Below, piece by piece: positions 26,905 to 36,035 of a stretch of DNA of 64,000 nt. The DNA lies in the NCBI RefSeq assembly GCF_000281975.1, contig NZ_AKKE01000156.1, positions 31,857 through 95,856 on the forward strand, written 5' to 3'. Numbering within the stretch: the first letter of the stretch is position 1; the number at the start of each line of letters is the position of its first letter. Made by a program: the position numbers and the translations under genes. A model generated the notes under the pieces. That model was not told the origin of the DNA. It worked only from the letters and a program-made list of their open reading frames with translations, and did no database searches. This DNA is from Novosphingobium sp. AP12. GTDB taxonomy: Bacteria > Pseudomonadota > Alphaproteobacteria > Sphingomonadales > Sphingomonadaceae.

Positions 26905-28434
26905 TCACTTCAGGCTGAAGCCGGGACGGGGGGCGTCGTTCGCCGCGGCGCGCTTGGCCGGCTTGTCGTTCGCTGCGGGAACGGCGGGCGCCTCGGCCGC
27001 GCCGATGCCGGGTCCGGCCGCGCCGGTGAGCGCTTGCGTCGGCCCGGGGCGCTTGGCGCCGCTGTTGCTGTCGCTGTCCATGTTGCCCAGCAGGCGCTGC
27101 AGCTCGTTGGGCGAGTTGAAGCCGTCCGTGGGCAGCGCGATCTGCGAGCCGTTGACCGGGTTCACGAGGTACGGCGTCACGATGATGACCAGTTCGGTCT
27201 CGCCGCGCCGGTAGCTGGTCGAGCGGAACAGTGAGCCCAGGATCGGCAAGTCGCCGGCGCCGGGCATCTTCTGGATGGTGTTGGCGGTGTTGTTGCTCAG
27301 CAGGCCGGCGATCATGAAGCTCTGGCCGGAACCCAGCTCGATGGTCGTCTCGGTGCGGCGGATGCTCAGCGCCGGGACCTCGTAGCCGTTGAGCGTGACG
27401 GCGCCCTGGCTCGACAGTTCGGAGACTTCCGGACGCACCCGCATCGAGATGCGGCCGTTGGCGAGCACGGTGGGCGTATAGCTCAGGCTGACGCCGTAGC
27501 GCTTGAACTCGATCGAGGTGGCGCCAAGACCCTGGCTGATCGGGATCGGGTATTCGCCGCCGGCGAGGAAGTCGGCCGTCTCACCGGACAGGGCGGTCAG
27601 GTTGGGCTGGGCCAGCGTGGTGACGAGGCCGACCGTCTCGCCCGCGTCGAGCGAGCCGAGCAGGTCGAGCCCGAGAACCTTGCCGGTCAGTCCCAGCGTC
27701 GTGCCGGTGCTGCTGGGCGCGACCGCGGTGACGCCTTCGTCCCAGTTGTTGCCGATGCCGAGCGGGCCGCCGGGATAGTACTGCGGGAACTTGCCCGAGC
27801 CCTGGCCGATCACGAACTTGGCGCCCGAGGTCGGGTCGTAGCTGGCGATGTTGACGCTCAGCGACTTGACCAGCGAGCGGCTGACCTCGGCGATGCGGAC
27901 CTGCAGGTTGACCTGCATCGGGGTCGCCATGCGCAGGCGGCTGATGATGTTGGCGTCCTTGCCGGAATAGGCCTGGACGAGGCGTTCGGCTTCGGCGGCG
28001 TCTTCGGGCGAGCGGACGGTGCCGGTCAGCAGGAAAGTGCTGGAGCCCATCGTCGAGACGGCGATCTTGGCCTCGGGCATCGCCAGGCGCAGCATCGCAT
28101 CGACGCTGTCGAGGTTGGAGCCGACGCGGACCGTGCCGGACCACACCACCGCTCCCGCCGCGTTGCTGGCATAGACGGTGGTGGTGCCGCCGGCCTTGCC
28201 GAACACGTAGAGCTGGCGCGCGGACTTCACCTGGACGTCGGCAACCGAATCGTTGGCGACAAAGAGGTCTGCCATCGGCCCGGTCAACGTCACCAGCTGA
28301 CCGTTGCCGATCGACAGCTCGATATCCTGCGCGGGCTTGGCGATCGACTGCGCGGCGGCCGGGGCGGCCGCAGCGACCATTGGGGCGATCGCGCAGGCGG
28401 CAGTCAGCATGGTCTTGAGAATGCTGGACTTCAT
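26905..28434 (-). CDS. cpaC: Tad pilus outer-membrane secretin CpaC (RcpA)
   Basis: A 509-residue secretin. It has a signal peptide (cleavage after APAAAQ), an N-terminal pilus-assembly domain (IELSIGNGQLVTL), a BON-like domain (LTGTVRSPEDAAEAERLV), then the secretin core: VNLQVRIAEVSRSLVKSLSV, TALSGETADFLAGGEYPIP and the late SLFRSTSYRRGETELVIIVTPY. The last 70 residues are a Pro/Ala-rich tail. Start: MKSSIL with GAGGG upstream; a start overlapping the cpaB stop would add 17 residues in front of the signal peptide and is less likely. Confidence 0.92.
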   Translation of the reverse strand: MKSSILKTMLTAACAIAPMVAAAAPAAAQSIAKPAQDIELSIGNGQLVTLTGPMADLFVANDSVADVQVKSARQLYVFGKAGGTTTVYASNAAGAVVWSGTVRVGSNLDSVDAMLRLAMPEAKIAVSTMGSSTFLLTGTVRSPEDAAEAERLVQAYSGKDANIISRLRMATPMQVNLQVRIAEVSRSLVKSLSVNIASYDPTSGAKFVIGQGSGKFPQYYPGGPLGIGNNWDEGVTAVAPSSTGTTLGLTGKVLGLDLLGSLDAGETVGLVTTLAQPNLTALSGETADFLAGGEYPIPISQGLGATSIEFKRYGVSLSYTPTVLANGRISMRVRPEVSELSSQGAVTLNGYEVPALSIRRTETTIELGSGQSFMIAGLLSNNTANTIQKMPGAGDLPILGSLFRSTSYRRGETELVIIVTPYLVNPVNGSQIALPTDGFNSPNELQRLLGNMDSDSNSGAKRPGPTQALTGAAGPGIGAAEAPAVPAANDKPAKRAAANDAPRPGFSLK

Positions 28435-28481
28435 GGGGATGCCCTCAAAGGCGTTTGAACGCTGGGTGTCGCGGGTGACCA

Positions 28482-29495
28482 TCACTTGGTGCCCACCGGT
28501 TCTTCGGTCGTTTCCTTGCCGCGTGTGACGCGCACCACGGGGCCGGTCCGCACGGGGGCGGCGTTCACCGGACCGCCCTGCGGGGCGGGGCCGGCCGCGA
28601 CTGCGGGAGCGGGCGCCGCCGTGGGCATGTTGGAGCGCTGGAAGCGCGAGACGTCGCCGCCGGTCACGTAAGTGGTGGCACCGTCGATCGGGCGGGCCAT
28701 CGCCTGCTTCATCAGCGATTCCTCCTGTTCGCGCGTCGCGCCCTCGGGCACCTTGACGTCGCCGCTGGCGAGGATGCGCTCGAATTCGCCCTGGTTGTCG
28801 GCGATGGCGCGCAGCGACAGGCTGATCTCGCCGATCTCCTGTGCGACGGCGACCTTCTCGGCGATGCGGGGCGTGACTTCGAGCGTGACGGTGCGGAAGG
28901 CGTGGACCACGGTCTTGCCGTCGACGACTTCGCTGTCGGTAGCCTGGTCGGTGGCGAGCACGCGCAAGTTGCGCAGGATCGTCTCGGCGGTGCGCAGCGA
29001 ATCGCCCGAGCCTTCGCCCTTGACGTCCTGCGTGAGCATGAGGTCCACGCGGTCGCCCGGGAAGACGAAGCCGCCGACGCCGGTCTTGGCCGAGACCGGG
29101 ATGGTGATGGCGCGCATGCCGGGGGCCAGGGCGGCGGCGAGGAAACCGCGATCGCCCGGTGCGACGAGCGAGCCCTGGGTCAGCGGCTGGCCGGCGGTGA
29201 TCGGGAAGCGCACGACGGTGCCGAGGAGCTTGGTCATGTCGGCCTCGCCCTCGATGTAATAGGCGTCCTTCACCAGTTCGCCCGGCCAGCCCTGGAAGGA
29301 GACCGCGTCGGCGGTGATGATCGTGCCCACCGGAAGCGCGCGCTGCGCCACGAGGACCTTGGGCCCCGTGTTCTGCGCCTGCACGGCCTCGGCCTGCGGC
29401 ATGGCGCCGCCTGCGAACATCGACCTTGCGGCGAACGCGGTGAATGCCGCGATGAGCAGCGCCGCCGCGAGCAGCAGCACTTTCTTCCTATCCAT
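28482..29495 (-). CDS. cpaB: Tad pilus assembly protein CpaB (RcpC)
   Basis: A 337-residue protein with an N-terminal membrane anchor (about 5-23), a SAF domain (VLVAQRALPVGTIITADAVS) and the RcpC/CpaB domain (TIPVSAKTGVGGFVFPGDRVDLMLT). The C-terminal 60 residues are low-complexity, Pro/Ala-rich. CpaB acts in the periplasm with the CpaC secretin. It is the second gene of the locus, 69 bases after the prepilin peptidase. Confidence 0.9.
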   Translation of the reverse strand: MDRKKVLLLAAALLIAAFTAFAARSMFAGGAMPQAEAVQAQNTGPKVLVAQRALPVGTIITADAVSFQGWPGELVKDAYYIEGEADMTKLLGTVVRFPITAGQPLTQGSLVAPGDRGFLAAALAPGMRAITIPVSAKTGVGGFVFPGDRVDLMLTQDVKGEGSGDSLRTAETILRNLRVLATDQATDSEVVDGKTVVHAFRTVTLEVTPRIAEKVAVAQEIGEISLSLRAIADNQGEFERILASGDVKVPEGATREQEESLMKQAMARPIDGATTYVTGGDVSRFQRSNMPTAAPAPAVAAGPAPQGGPVNAAPVRTGPVVRVTRGKETTEEPVGTK

Positions 29496-29564
29496 GGCTA
29501 CGTGAAACCCTCGAAAAATCCCCGATCCAGAGCATCTTATCGGGCAAATTGGTTAAGAACGGGT

Positions 29565-30275
29565 TCACCCCGTTTGCGCGGCCATACGGGCTGCCATGAT
29601 AGTCTGTTCGCCAATGATCCAGAGCCCCGCGGCCGAGATGGCGATGCCGTAGGGAACCTCGAGGCGCGACTTCTGGCGGCGCATGATATGGCGCATGCCG
29701 AGCATCAGGATCGCGATAACGACCACCGCGCCGAGACCGAGCGCCCAGGGACTGGGCAGATGGTCGGCCAGCGCCTGCACGGTCGCCTTCTCGAGTACCG
29801 GGCGGCCGGTTGCGACGGCGAAGACGATGGCGGAGGCGCCCCACACCCAGGCCAGCGCGACCAAACCCGCCAGCACGTCGCGCAGCGCCTCTCCGGGCAC
29901 GCGCTGCATGTTGAGCGCCGCCATCGCGATCGAACCGCCGCCGCCCAGCAGCGCCATCAGCACGACGAGGTCCAGGAAGCTCGAGGGCGTGAACCACAGC
30001 GCCAGCGCGCCCAGCAGCTTGACGTCGCCGCCGCCCATCTGCCCAGTCGCGAACAGCAGGCAGGCGACCACGAAGGTCACCGCCGCCAGCGCCAGCTGGA
30101 ACGCGATGGCCATCGGTCCCATGCCCATCGCCAGCCACCACAGCGGCGCGGCAAGGGCGATGGAGGCGGTGAGCCAGTTGTTGATTTCGCGGCGGCGCAG
30201 GTCGGTCACCGCCGCGATGAGCAGCGCCGTTGCCAAGACCGCCAGCAGAGCATAGGAAAAATACGCGCCCGACAT
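29565..30275 (-). CDS. cpaA: Prepilin peptidase CpaA/TadV
   Basis: A 236-residue membrane aspartic protease that cleaves the Flp pilin leader. Catalytic aspartates are Asp25 in TDLRRREINNW and Asp84 in the GGGD motif (GQMGGGDVKLLGAL). It is longer than the about 170 residues usual for TadV because of an extra C-terminal membrane region after residue 170. Start at MSGAYF; a start nine codons upstream lacks a ribosome-binding site. The Flp pilin it would process is not in the window. Its promoter must lie in the 77-base divergent gap towards the hydrolase gene. Confidence 0.85.
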   Translation of the reverse strand: MSGAYFSYALLAVLATALLIAAVTDLRRREINNWLTASIALAAPLWWLAMGMGPMAIAFQLALAAVTFVVACLLFATGQMGGGDVKLLGALALWFTPSSFLDLVVLMALLGGGGSIAMAALNMQRVPGEALRDVLAGLVALAWVWGASAIVFAVATGRPVLEKATVQALADHLPSPWALGLGAVVVIAILMLGMRHIMRRQKSRLEVPYGIAISAAGLWIIGEQTIMAARMAAQTG

Positions 30276-30352
30276 AGGTTTGTCCCATTGATGGACAGGC
30301 ATCTACATCGTGCACCACTACCAAATAGTAACCAAGGCACCTGGCCTGCGCA

Positions 30353-31333
30353 GTGACGATTTCTCCCGCGATCCAAGACCCGAATGCCCCCGGCTGCTCC
30401 CCCGCCCGGCGCGTGATCCCGCCTGAGGCGACCGAACCGCGCTGGGCACTGCCTGACGGCCACCTGCTGCGCCGGATCGATTGGGCGGCGGGGCCGCGCG
30501 GCTCGATCCTGTTCATGCCCGGCCGCGGCGACGCCTACGAGAAATGGCTGGAAACGCTGGACGGCTGGCACCGCGAAGGCTGGCAGGTCACCTCTGCCGA
30601 CTGGCGCGGGCAGGCCGGTTCGGGGCGGCTCGGGCATGACGCGACCACTGGGCACGTCTCCGACTTCGCGGTCTGGGTGGCCGACTATGCCGCGCTGTTC
30701 GCCGACTGGTACGCGAGTACGCCCGGTCCGCACGTCGCCGTCGCCCATTCGATGGGAGGCCAGATCGTCCTGCGCGCCGTGGCGGAGGGCGCGGTGCGAC
30801 CCGACTCGCTGGTGCTTTCGGCGCCGATGCTCGGCATCCATCCGACATGGATCCCGGCGAGCGTCCTGCACCCCGTGAGCCGCGCCATCCGGGCACTGGG
30901 CGATCCGGCCCGACCGGCGTGGAAGGGCGGCGAGAAGCCTGGCTCCATGGCCCGCGCACGCAGCCTGCTGCTCACCCACGACGAAGGTCGCTACGACGAC
31001 GAGCAGTGGTGGCGCGAGCAAAGGCCCGAGATCGGCATGGGCGCTGCAAGCTGGGGCTGGATCGAACGCGCGCTTGCCTCGATTCGCGGACTGGAACGGC
31101 GCGGCGTGCTGGAAGCGGTCGACGTACCGACGCTGCTGCTGGGCACCAGCATCGACGGCCTTGTCTCGTGGCCCGCGATTCGCCGCGCTGCCGGGCGTTT
31201 GCCGCAGGGCGAACTGGTGACCTTCGGGCCCGAGTGCCGTCACGAGATCCTCCGCGAGGTCGATCCGGTCCGCGGCCGCGCGCTGGCCGTCATCGGGGAC
31301 TTTCTCGATTCGCACGCCCCCGCGAGGGGCTGA
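30353..31333 (+). CDS. Alpha/beta hydrolase (lysophospholipase / monoacylglycerol-lipase type)
   Basis: A 326-residue serine hydrolase of the S33 / PldB-like group. The nucleophile is Ser133 in VAHSMGGQI; the acid is probably Asp in LLGTSIDGLVSW and the His lies in CRHEILRE. The oxyanion region FMPGRGDAYEKW fits this group. The start is GTG; no better ATG exists. It is followed 3 bases later by an FAD oxidoreductase gene, so the two are likely co-transcribed. It is divergent from the Tad locus. Confidence 0.82.
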   Translation: MTISPAIQDPNAPGCSPARRVIPPEATEPRWALPDGHLLRRIDWAAGPRGSILFMPGRGDAYEKWLETLDGWHREGWQVTSADWRGQAGSGRLGHDATTGHVSDFAVWVADYAALFADWYASTPGPHVAVAHSMGGQIVLRAVAEGAVRPDSLVLSAPMLGIHPTWIPASVLHPVSRAIRALGDPARPAWKGGEKPGSMARARSLLLTHDEGRYDDEQWWREQRPEIGMGAASWGWIERALASIRGLERRGVLEAVDVPTLLLGTSIDGLVSWPAIRRAAGRLPQGELVTFGPECRHEILREVDPVRGRALAVIGDFLDSHAPARG

Positions 31334-31336
31334 GCG

Positions 31337-32422
31337 ATGGACGCAGCGTTCGATATTGTCATCGTCGGCGCCGGCATGGCCGGAGCGTCGCTCGCCGCCG
31401 CGACCGGGGCGCGGGCGAGCGTGCTGATGCTCGAGGCCGAGGAGATGCCGGGCTATCACGCCACCGGGCGCTCCGCCGCGTTCTGGACCGAAAGCTACGG
31501 CGGGCCGGGCGTGCAGCCGCTGACGACCGCCTCTGGGCCGATCCTGAGAGACCTTGGCGTACTCACGCCGCGCGGTGCGCTGACGCTGGGCCGCGCCGGG
31601 CACGAGCGCGATGTCGAAGCCTTCGCCGCGCGCTACACCGCCGCCGGCGTCGAGATCGAGGTGCTGAACCGCGCCGCAATCGAGGCGCGGGTGCCGGGCC
31701 TGCGCGAGGGGTGGACCAGTGCCGCGCTGGAGCCAAGCACCTGCGACATCGACGTGGCGGCGCTCCACCAGCACTACCTCGCGCAGGCGCAGCGTGAGGG
31801 CGCGCAGTTGTGGTGCCGCGCCGAGCTGGCTGCCGCCGAGCGCTCCGCCTCAGGCTGGACGCTGGCGCTGGCGGACGGGCGGCGCGTGTCTGCGGGGGTG
31901 CTCGTCAACGCTGCTGGGGCATGGGCGGATCCGGTCGCGCGGATGGCGGGCGTCGATCCGCTCGGCATCGCGCCCTACCGCCGCACCATCGCGCAGCTTG
32001 GCGTCGCGGTGCCGGTGCCGGATGATCTGCCGCTGGTGCTCGACGTGGCCGAGACCTTCTACTTCAAGCCCGAAAGCGGACGCCTCTGGCTCAGCCCGCA
32101 CGACGAGACGCCCAGCAGCCCTTGCGACGCAGCGGCCGAGGAAATCGACGTGGCGCTGGCGGTGGACCGCTTCGAACAGGTGGTCGACTGGCCGGTCACC
32201 CGGGTCGAGCATCGCTGGGCGGGCCTGCGCTCGTTCGCGCCCGACCGGCTGCCGGTGTACGGATTCGCACCCCGGGACTCCGGTTTCTTCTGGTTCGCGG
32301 GGCAGGGTGGCTTCGGTATCCAGACCGCCCCTGCCGCCGCCGACCTCGCGGCCCGCCTGCTTATGGGCGAGGGGCCGGGAGCGGTCGATCCCGAGCCGTT
32401 CGGGCCCGGGCGCTTGCGCTGA
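31337..32422 (+). CDS. FAD-dependent oxidoreductase, D-amino-acid-oxidase (DAO) fold
   Basis: A 361-residue flavoprotein. The FAD fold is FDIVIVGAGMAGASLAAA (residues 5-22), followed by ATGRSAAFWTESYGGP, the VNAAGAWADPVARMAG motif and a C-terminal flavin contact GQGGFGIQTAPAAADL. Family members oxidise secondary amines, amino acids or hydroxy acids. The protein is complete and its stop lies only 3 bases from the convergent FUSC gene, so no terminator fits between them. The substrate is not determinable. Confidence 0.82.
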   Translation: MDAAFDIVIVGAGMAGASLAAATGARASVLMLEAEEMPGYHATGRSAAFWTESYGGPGVQPLTTASGPILRDLGVLTPRGALTLGRAGHERDVEAFAARYTAAGVEIEVLNRAAIEARVPGLREGWTSAALEPSTCDIDVAALHQHYLAQAQREGAQLWCRAELAAAERSASGWTLALADGRRVSAGVLVNAAGAWADPVARMAGVDPLGIAPYRRTIAQLGVAVPVPDDLPLVLDVAETFYFKPESGRLWLSPHDETPSSPCDAAAEEIDVALAVDRFEQVVDWPVTRVEHRWAGLRSFAPDRLPVYGFAPRDSGFFWFAGQGGFGIQTAPAAADLAARLLMGEGPGAVDPEPFGPGRLR

Positions 32423-32425
32423 CGC

Positions 32426-33532
32426 TCATTCCCCGCCGGGGCCATCCGCTGCGGCGGAACCGGCCTTGCGGCGCGGCGCGAAGAGGTGCCAGCCGAGCAG
32501 CACCGGCTCCAACACGGCCATGCCCACGAAGACGCTGACGAGGCGCTGGATGGCGGGGCCGATGCGCGCGTCGGCGTAGCTGTCGGGCACCAGCACCACC
32601 AGCACGGCGAGCGTGAACTGAAGGCCGACGTAGGTCACGCCAGGAAGCCCGTTCTCGATATGGCGACCGATGACGATACCGATGCAGGTCCCGATGATGA
32701 GCACCGGCGCGCTCCCCTGCGCCAGCAGCAGCACGGCAAGCGCCAGCGCGCCGCCGGCGATGCAGCCCAGCGCCCGGTGTAGCAGCCGCCGCGAGACGGG
32801 CACGAAGCCGCTGGCGCCTATCCCTGCGACCGGCACGATCATCACCGCCATGATCGTCACCGCCGCCTGCGGCAGTTCCGGCAGGTCGAACAGGGCATGG
32901 AGCACCGGCAGGAGCGCGATGGCGAGGCCCGCCTGAGCGGCGTGGCGCGCGGCGTGGGGATGCCAGCGCATCCGCTCGGGCGCGGGTTTGCGGTTGGCCC
33001 ACCAGCGCTTGCCGGCCAGCGCTCCGGCGATGAGGCTGACGACCGTGCAGGCCACTGTCCCGGCGACCACCTCCAGCAGCCGCGTCTGCGCGAAGCCGAT
33101 GGTGTCGAGGTCCGGCCGGTCGATCTTGTCCAGCAGGATCATCTCGAAGGTGAGCCCGAACAGCAGCCAGGCATAGGCCCGCCTCGCCGTCAGCATCCCG
33201 TAGAGCCCCACCGCACCGACCAGTGCGGCCGCAATCATCGCCAGCGGCAGCGAGCGCGCGGCGTAGGGTACCACGGCCAGCGCCAGCCCCGACCCGGCGA
33301 TGGTGCCCACGATCCGCAGTACCCCGCGCAGCAGGGTTTCGGAAACGTCGCTCTTGAGCAGGACGAAGGCGGTGAAGGCCGCCCACGACACCATGTCGGC
33401 GCCGATCGCATGGGCGAGCACGATCGCCAGCATGACCGAGGCAACGCATGCCCACTCGTCCGCCATGCGCGGGCCCGGGGTGATGAGCGCGCGTAGCTGG
33501 GCGGTCAGGTCGGTCTTGATGGACTGGAGCAA
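32426..33532 (-). CDS. FUSC-family inner-membrane protein (aromatic acid exporter-like)
   Basis: A 368-residue membrane protein with two blocks of hydrophobic segments (about 28-165 and 198-345) joined by a basic cytoplasmic linker (KRWWANRKPAPERMRWHPHA). This is the repeated FUSC arrangement, as in fusaric-acid resistance and AaeB proteins, which export aromatic acids. The start is TTG, preceded by GGAGGGAG. It lies 32 bases beyond rnhA on the same strand and may be the last gene of the ispH-thrB-rnhA transcript. Confidence 0.75.
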   Translation of the reverse strand: MLQSIKTDLTAQLRALITPGPRMADEWACVASVMLAIVLAHAIGADMVSWAAFTAFVLLKSDVSETLLRGVLRIVGTIAGSGLALAVVPYAARSLPLAMIAAALVGAVGLYGMLTARRAYAWLLFGLTFEMILLDKIDRPDLDTIGFAQTRLLEVVAGTVACTVVSLIAGALAGKRWWANRKPAPERMRWHPHAARHAAQAGLAIALLPVLHALFDLPELPQAAVTIMAVMIVPVAGIGASGFVPVSRRLLHRALGCIAGGALALAVLLLAQGSAPVLIIGTCIGIVIGRHIENGLPGVTYVGLQFTLAVLVVLVPDSYADARIGPAIQRLVSVFVGMAVLEPVLLGWHLFAPRRKAGSAAADGPGGE

Positions 33533-33564
33533 GGACTCCCTCCGAACGGAGAGTGGAGTATGAT

Positions 33565-33999
33565 TTAAGCCGCCGCCTTCGCGGCGTCGCTGGCCAGCTT
33601 GTCGACGCGCTCGTTCTCGACGTGGCCGCTATGGCCGCGCACCCATTCCCAGCGGACCTTGTGACGGCCCGAAGCCTCGATCAGGTCGTGCCAGAGGTCG
33701 GCATTGCGCACCGGCTGCTTGCTGGCGTTGATCCAGCCCTTCTTCTTCCAACCGTGGACCCACTTGGTGATCCCGTCGATCACGTACTTGCTGTCGGTAT
33801 GGAGCGTCACGTCGCACGGCTCGATCAGCGCATTGAGCGCGCGAATCGCGGCGGTCATTTCCATGCGATTGTTGGTGGTGTCGGGCTCGCCGCCGGACAT
33901 TTCCTTCTCGTGGCTTCCCATGCGCAGCAGCACGCCCCAGCCGCCAGGGCCGGGATTGCCCTTGCAGGCGCCGTCGGTGAAGACATCGACCTGTTTCAT
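33565..33999 (-). CDS. rnhA: Ribonuclease HI
   Basis: A 144-residue RNase HI that removes RNA from RNA-DNA hybrids. Catalytic acids are visible: Asp9 in FTDGACKGNPGPGG, Glu47 in NNRMEMTA and Asp69 in LHTDSKYVIDG; the fourth Asp lies in ERVDKLAS. The basic handle GWKKKGW is present. It overlaps the thrB stop by 4 bases (ATGA), so the two are translationally coupled. Confidence 0.97.
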   Translation of the reverse strand: MKQVDVFTDGACKGNPGPGGWGVLLRMGSHEKEMSGGEPDTTNNRMEMTAAIRALNALIEPCDVTLHTDSKYVIDGITKWVHGWKKKGWINASKQPVRNADLWHDLIEASGRHKVRWEWVRGHSGHVENERVDKLASDAAKAAA

Positions 34000-34985
34000 G
34001 CGAAAATCCCTGCGTTGGCCGGATCGGCATAGAATTCGAGGCGCCGCGCGAAGGCCATCGGGTCCTTGGGCGTCACCAGCGCGTCGGCAGGGGTGTTCAG
34101 CCAGTCGTAGGCGCGGGTGGCGAGGAAGCGTACCGCCGCGCCGCGCGCCAGCAGCGGCAACGCGGCATGTTCGGCCGTGCTCAGCGGGCGCACGGCGGTG
34201 TAGCCTTCGGCGAGGGCGTCGGAGAGCGCCGGCAGGAAGCGGGCACCGTCGGGACTGAAGCACCAGGCTGCGTGTGTCACGGCAACGTCGTATGCGAACA
34301 GGTCGGTGCAGGCGAAGTAGAAATCGATGAGTCCTGTGACAGCGTCGCCCAGCATCAGCACGTTGTCGGGGAACAGGTCCGCATGGATCACGCCGCGCGG
34401 CAGGTCGGAGGGCCAGCGCGCGGCCAGCAGCGCGAGTTCGCGCTCGACGATGCGGCCGAGTTCCGGGTGGATCGATTCGAGGCCCTCGCGCCCGCAGTCG
34501 TTCAGCAGCTTCTGCCAGTCGGGCAGCGCCAGCGTGTTCGGGCGCGACGAGGGGAAGTCGGCGGCAGCGAGGTGAATCTGCGCCAGCGCGCCGCCCACCG
34601 CGCGGGCCTGCGCGGGGGTGGGTTCGGAAACCGAGACGCCGGGCAGGAACTCGATCAGCGCGAGAGCCTTGGTGCCCTCCGGCGTCTGGTGCAGGCGGTG
34701 GCTGGCGCCTTCGCAGTCGTGCATCGTGCGCGGGACCGGCGCGCCCTTGGCGGCGAGGTGGTCGAGCAGATCGAGGAAGAAGGGCAGGTCCGCGATTTCG
34801 GTCCGGCTCTCGTACATCGTCAGGATGAAGCGGCGGCTTTTCGCATCGCTGTCCTGCGTCTCGATCAGCCAGTTGCTGTTCGAAACGCCTTCCGCGATGC
34901 CCTTGGCCGAAACCAGCGTACCCACGTCGAAGGCGGCGATGATCCCGGCCATCTCCTCGGCGCCGAGCCTTGTGTAGACTGCCAT
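33996..34985 (-). CDS. thrB: Homoserine kinase (APH-fold ThrB)
   Basis: A 329-residue homoserine kinase of the alphaproteobacterial/pseudomonad type, which has the APH fold rather than the GHMP fold. Marks are the N-terminus MAVYTRLGAEEMAGIIAAF, the SNSNWLIETQD strand, and the Brenner motif GVIHADLFPDNVLMLGD followed by GLIDFYFACTD. It phosphorylates homoserine for threonine synthesis in the cytoplasm. It starts 5 bases after ispH and is followed by rnhA, a gene order common in alphaproteobacteria. Confidence 0.94.
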   Translation of the reverse strand: MAVYTRLGAEEMAGIIAAFDVGTLVSAKGIAEGVSNSNWLIETQDSDAKSRRFILTMYESRTEIADLPFFLDLLDHLAAKGAPVPRTMHDCEGASHRLHQTPEGTKALALIEFLPGVSVSEPTPAQARAVGGALAQIHLAAADFPSSRPNTLALPDWQKLLNDCGREGLESIHPELGRIVERELALLAARWPSDLPRGVIHADLFPDNVLMLGDAVTGLIDFYFACTDLFAYDVAVTHAAWCFSPDGARFLPALSDALAEGYTAVRPLSTAEHAALPLLARGAAVRFLATRAYDWLNTPADALVTPKDPMAFARRLEFYADPANAGIFA

Positions 34986-34990
34986 GCGCT

Positions 34991-35968
34991 TCAGCGAACC
35001 AGCTGGCGGGGCAGCTTGAAGGTCATGTGTTCCTTGGTGGTCACGATCTCTTCCGCTTCGACCAGGCGCAGTTCTTTGATCCGGGCGATGACTTCGTTGA
35101 CCAGTTCCTCGGGCGCGGAGGCGCCCGCCGTCAGGCCAAGCACGTCGATGCCCTCCAGCCAGGCGGGGTCGATCTCATCGGCGCGCTGGATCAGTTGCGC
35201 GGCTGATCCCTCGCGCTCGGCGACTTCGACGAGGCGCACGGAATTGGAACTGTTGGGCGCGCCGATCACGAGCACCAGCTGGCACTGCGGGGCGATCTGC
35301 TTGACCGCGGCCTGGCGGTTGGAGGTGGCGTAGCAGATATCCTCCGCCTTGGGCGCGACGACTTGCGGGAAGCGCGCCTCGATCGCCTTGATGATCGCGG
35401 CGGTATCGTCGACCGAGAGCGTCGTCTGCGAGAGGTACGACAGTTCCGTCTCAGTCGAAAATTCGAGTCCGGCGACATCCGCGACGGTCTCGACGAGGGT
35501 GATCGTGCCCTCGGGCACCTGGCCCAGCGTACCGATCACTTCGGGATGGCCCTCATGGCCGATGAAGAGGATGTGGCGGCCGGCCTCGATCTGGCGTTCG
35601 GCCTGGCGGTGGACCTTGCTCACCAGCGGGCAGGTTGCGTCCAGCCAGTCCAGCCCGCGCGAAGTCGCCGCTTCCGGTACTGCCTTGGGGACGCCGTGGG
35701 CGCTGAAGATCACCGGCACGCCGTCGGGCACTTCGTCCAGTTCCTCGACGAAGACGGCGCCCTTGGCCTTGAGGTTGTCGACCACGAACTTGTTGTGGAC
35801 GATCTCGTGCCGCACGTACACGGGCGCACCGTAGATCTCGATCGCCCGCTCGACGATCTCGATCGCCCGGTCCACCCCGGCGCAGAAGCCGCGCGGGGCG
35901 GCGATCAGGAGGCGCAGGGGCTGGTGGGCACCGGCAGACGACGACGGGGACTGAAAGGGCGCGTTCAT
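34991..35968 (-). CDS. ispH: 4-hydroxy-3-methylbut-2-enyl diphosphate reductase
   Basis: A 325-residue iron-sulfur enzyme, last step of the MEP isoprenoid pathway. The three cluster cysteines are Cys29 (PRGFCAGVDRA), Cys113 (LDATCPLVSKVH) and Cys212 (EDICYATSNRQ), all in conserved settings. The substrate-binding stretch GAPNSSNSVRLVEVA is also present. It is the first gene of an ispH-thrB-rnhA transcript and is divergent from a lipoprotein gene across 67 bases. Confidence 0.97.
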   Translation of the reverse strand: MNAPFQSPSSSAGAHQPLRLLIAAPRGFCAGVDRAIEIVERAIEIYGAPVYVRHEIVHNKFVVDNLKAKGAVFVEELDEVPDGVPVIFSAHGVPKAVPEAATSRGLDWLDATCPLVSKVHRQAERQIEAGRHILFIGHEGHPEVIGTLGQVPEGTITLVETVADVAGLEFSTETELSYLSQTTLSVDDTAAIIKAIEARFPQVVAPKAEDICYATSNRQAAVKQIAPQCQLVLVIGAPNSSNSVRLVEVAEREGSAAQLIQRADEIDPAWLEGIDVLGLTAGASAPEELVNEVIARIKELRLVEAEEIVTTKEHMTFKLPRQLVR

Positions 35969-36035
35969 AATGGGCCCTCTAGCGCTTTGCCGCTTGTCTC
36001 GCTAGGGCAAGCGCACGCCATTCGAGGAAGTGACG

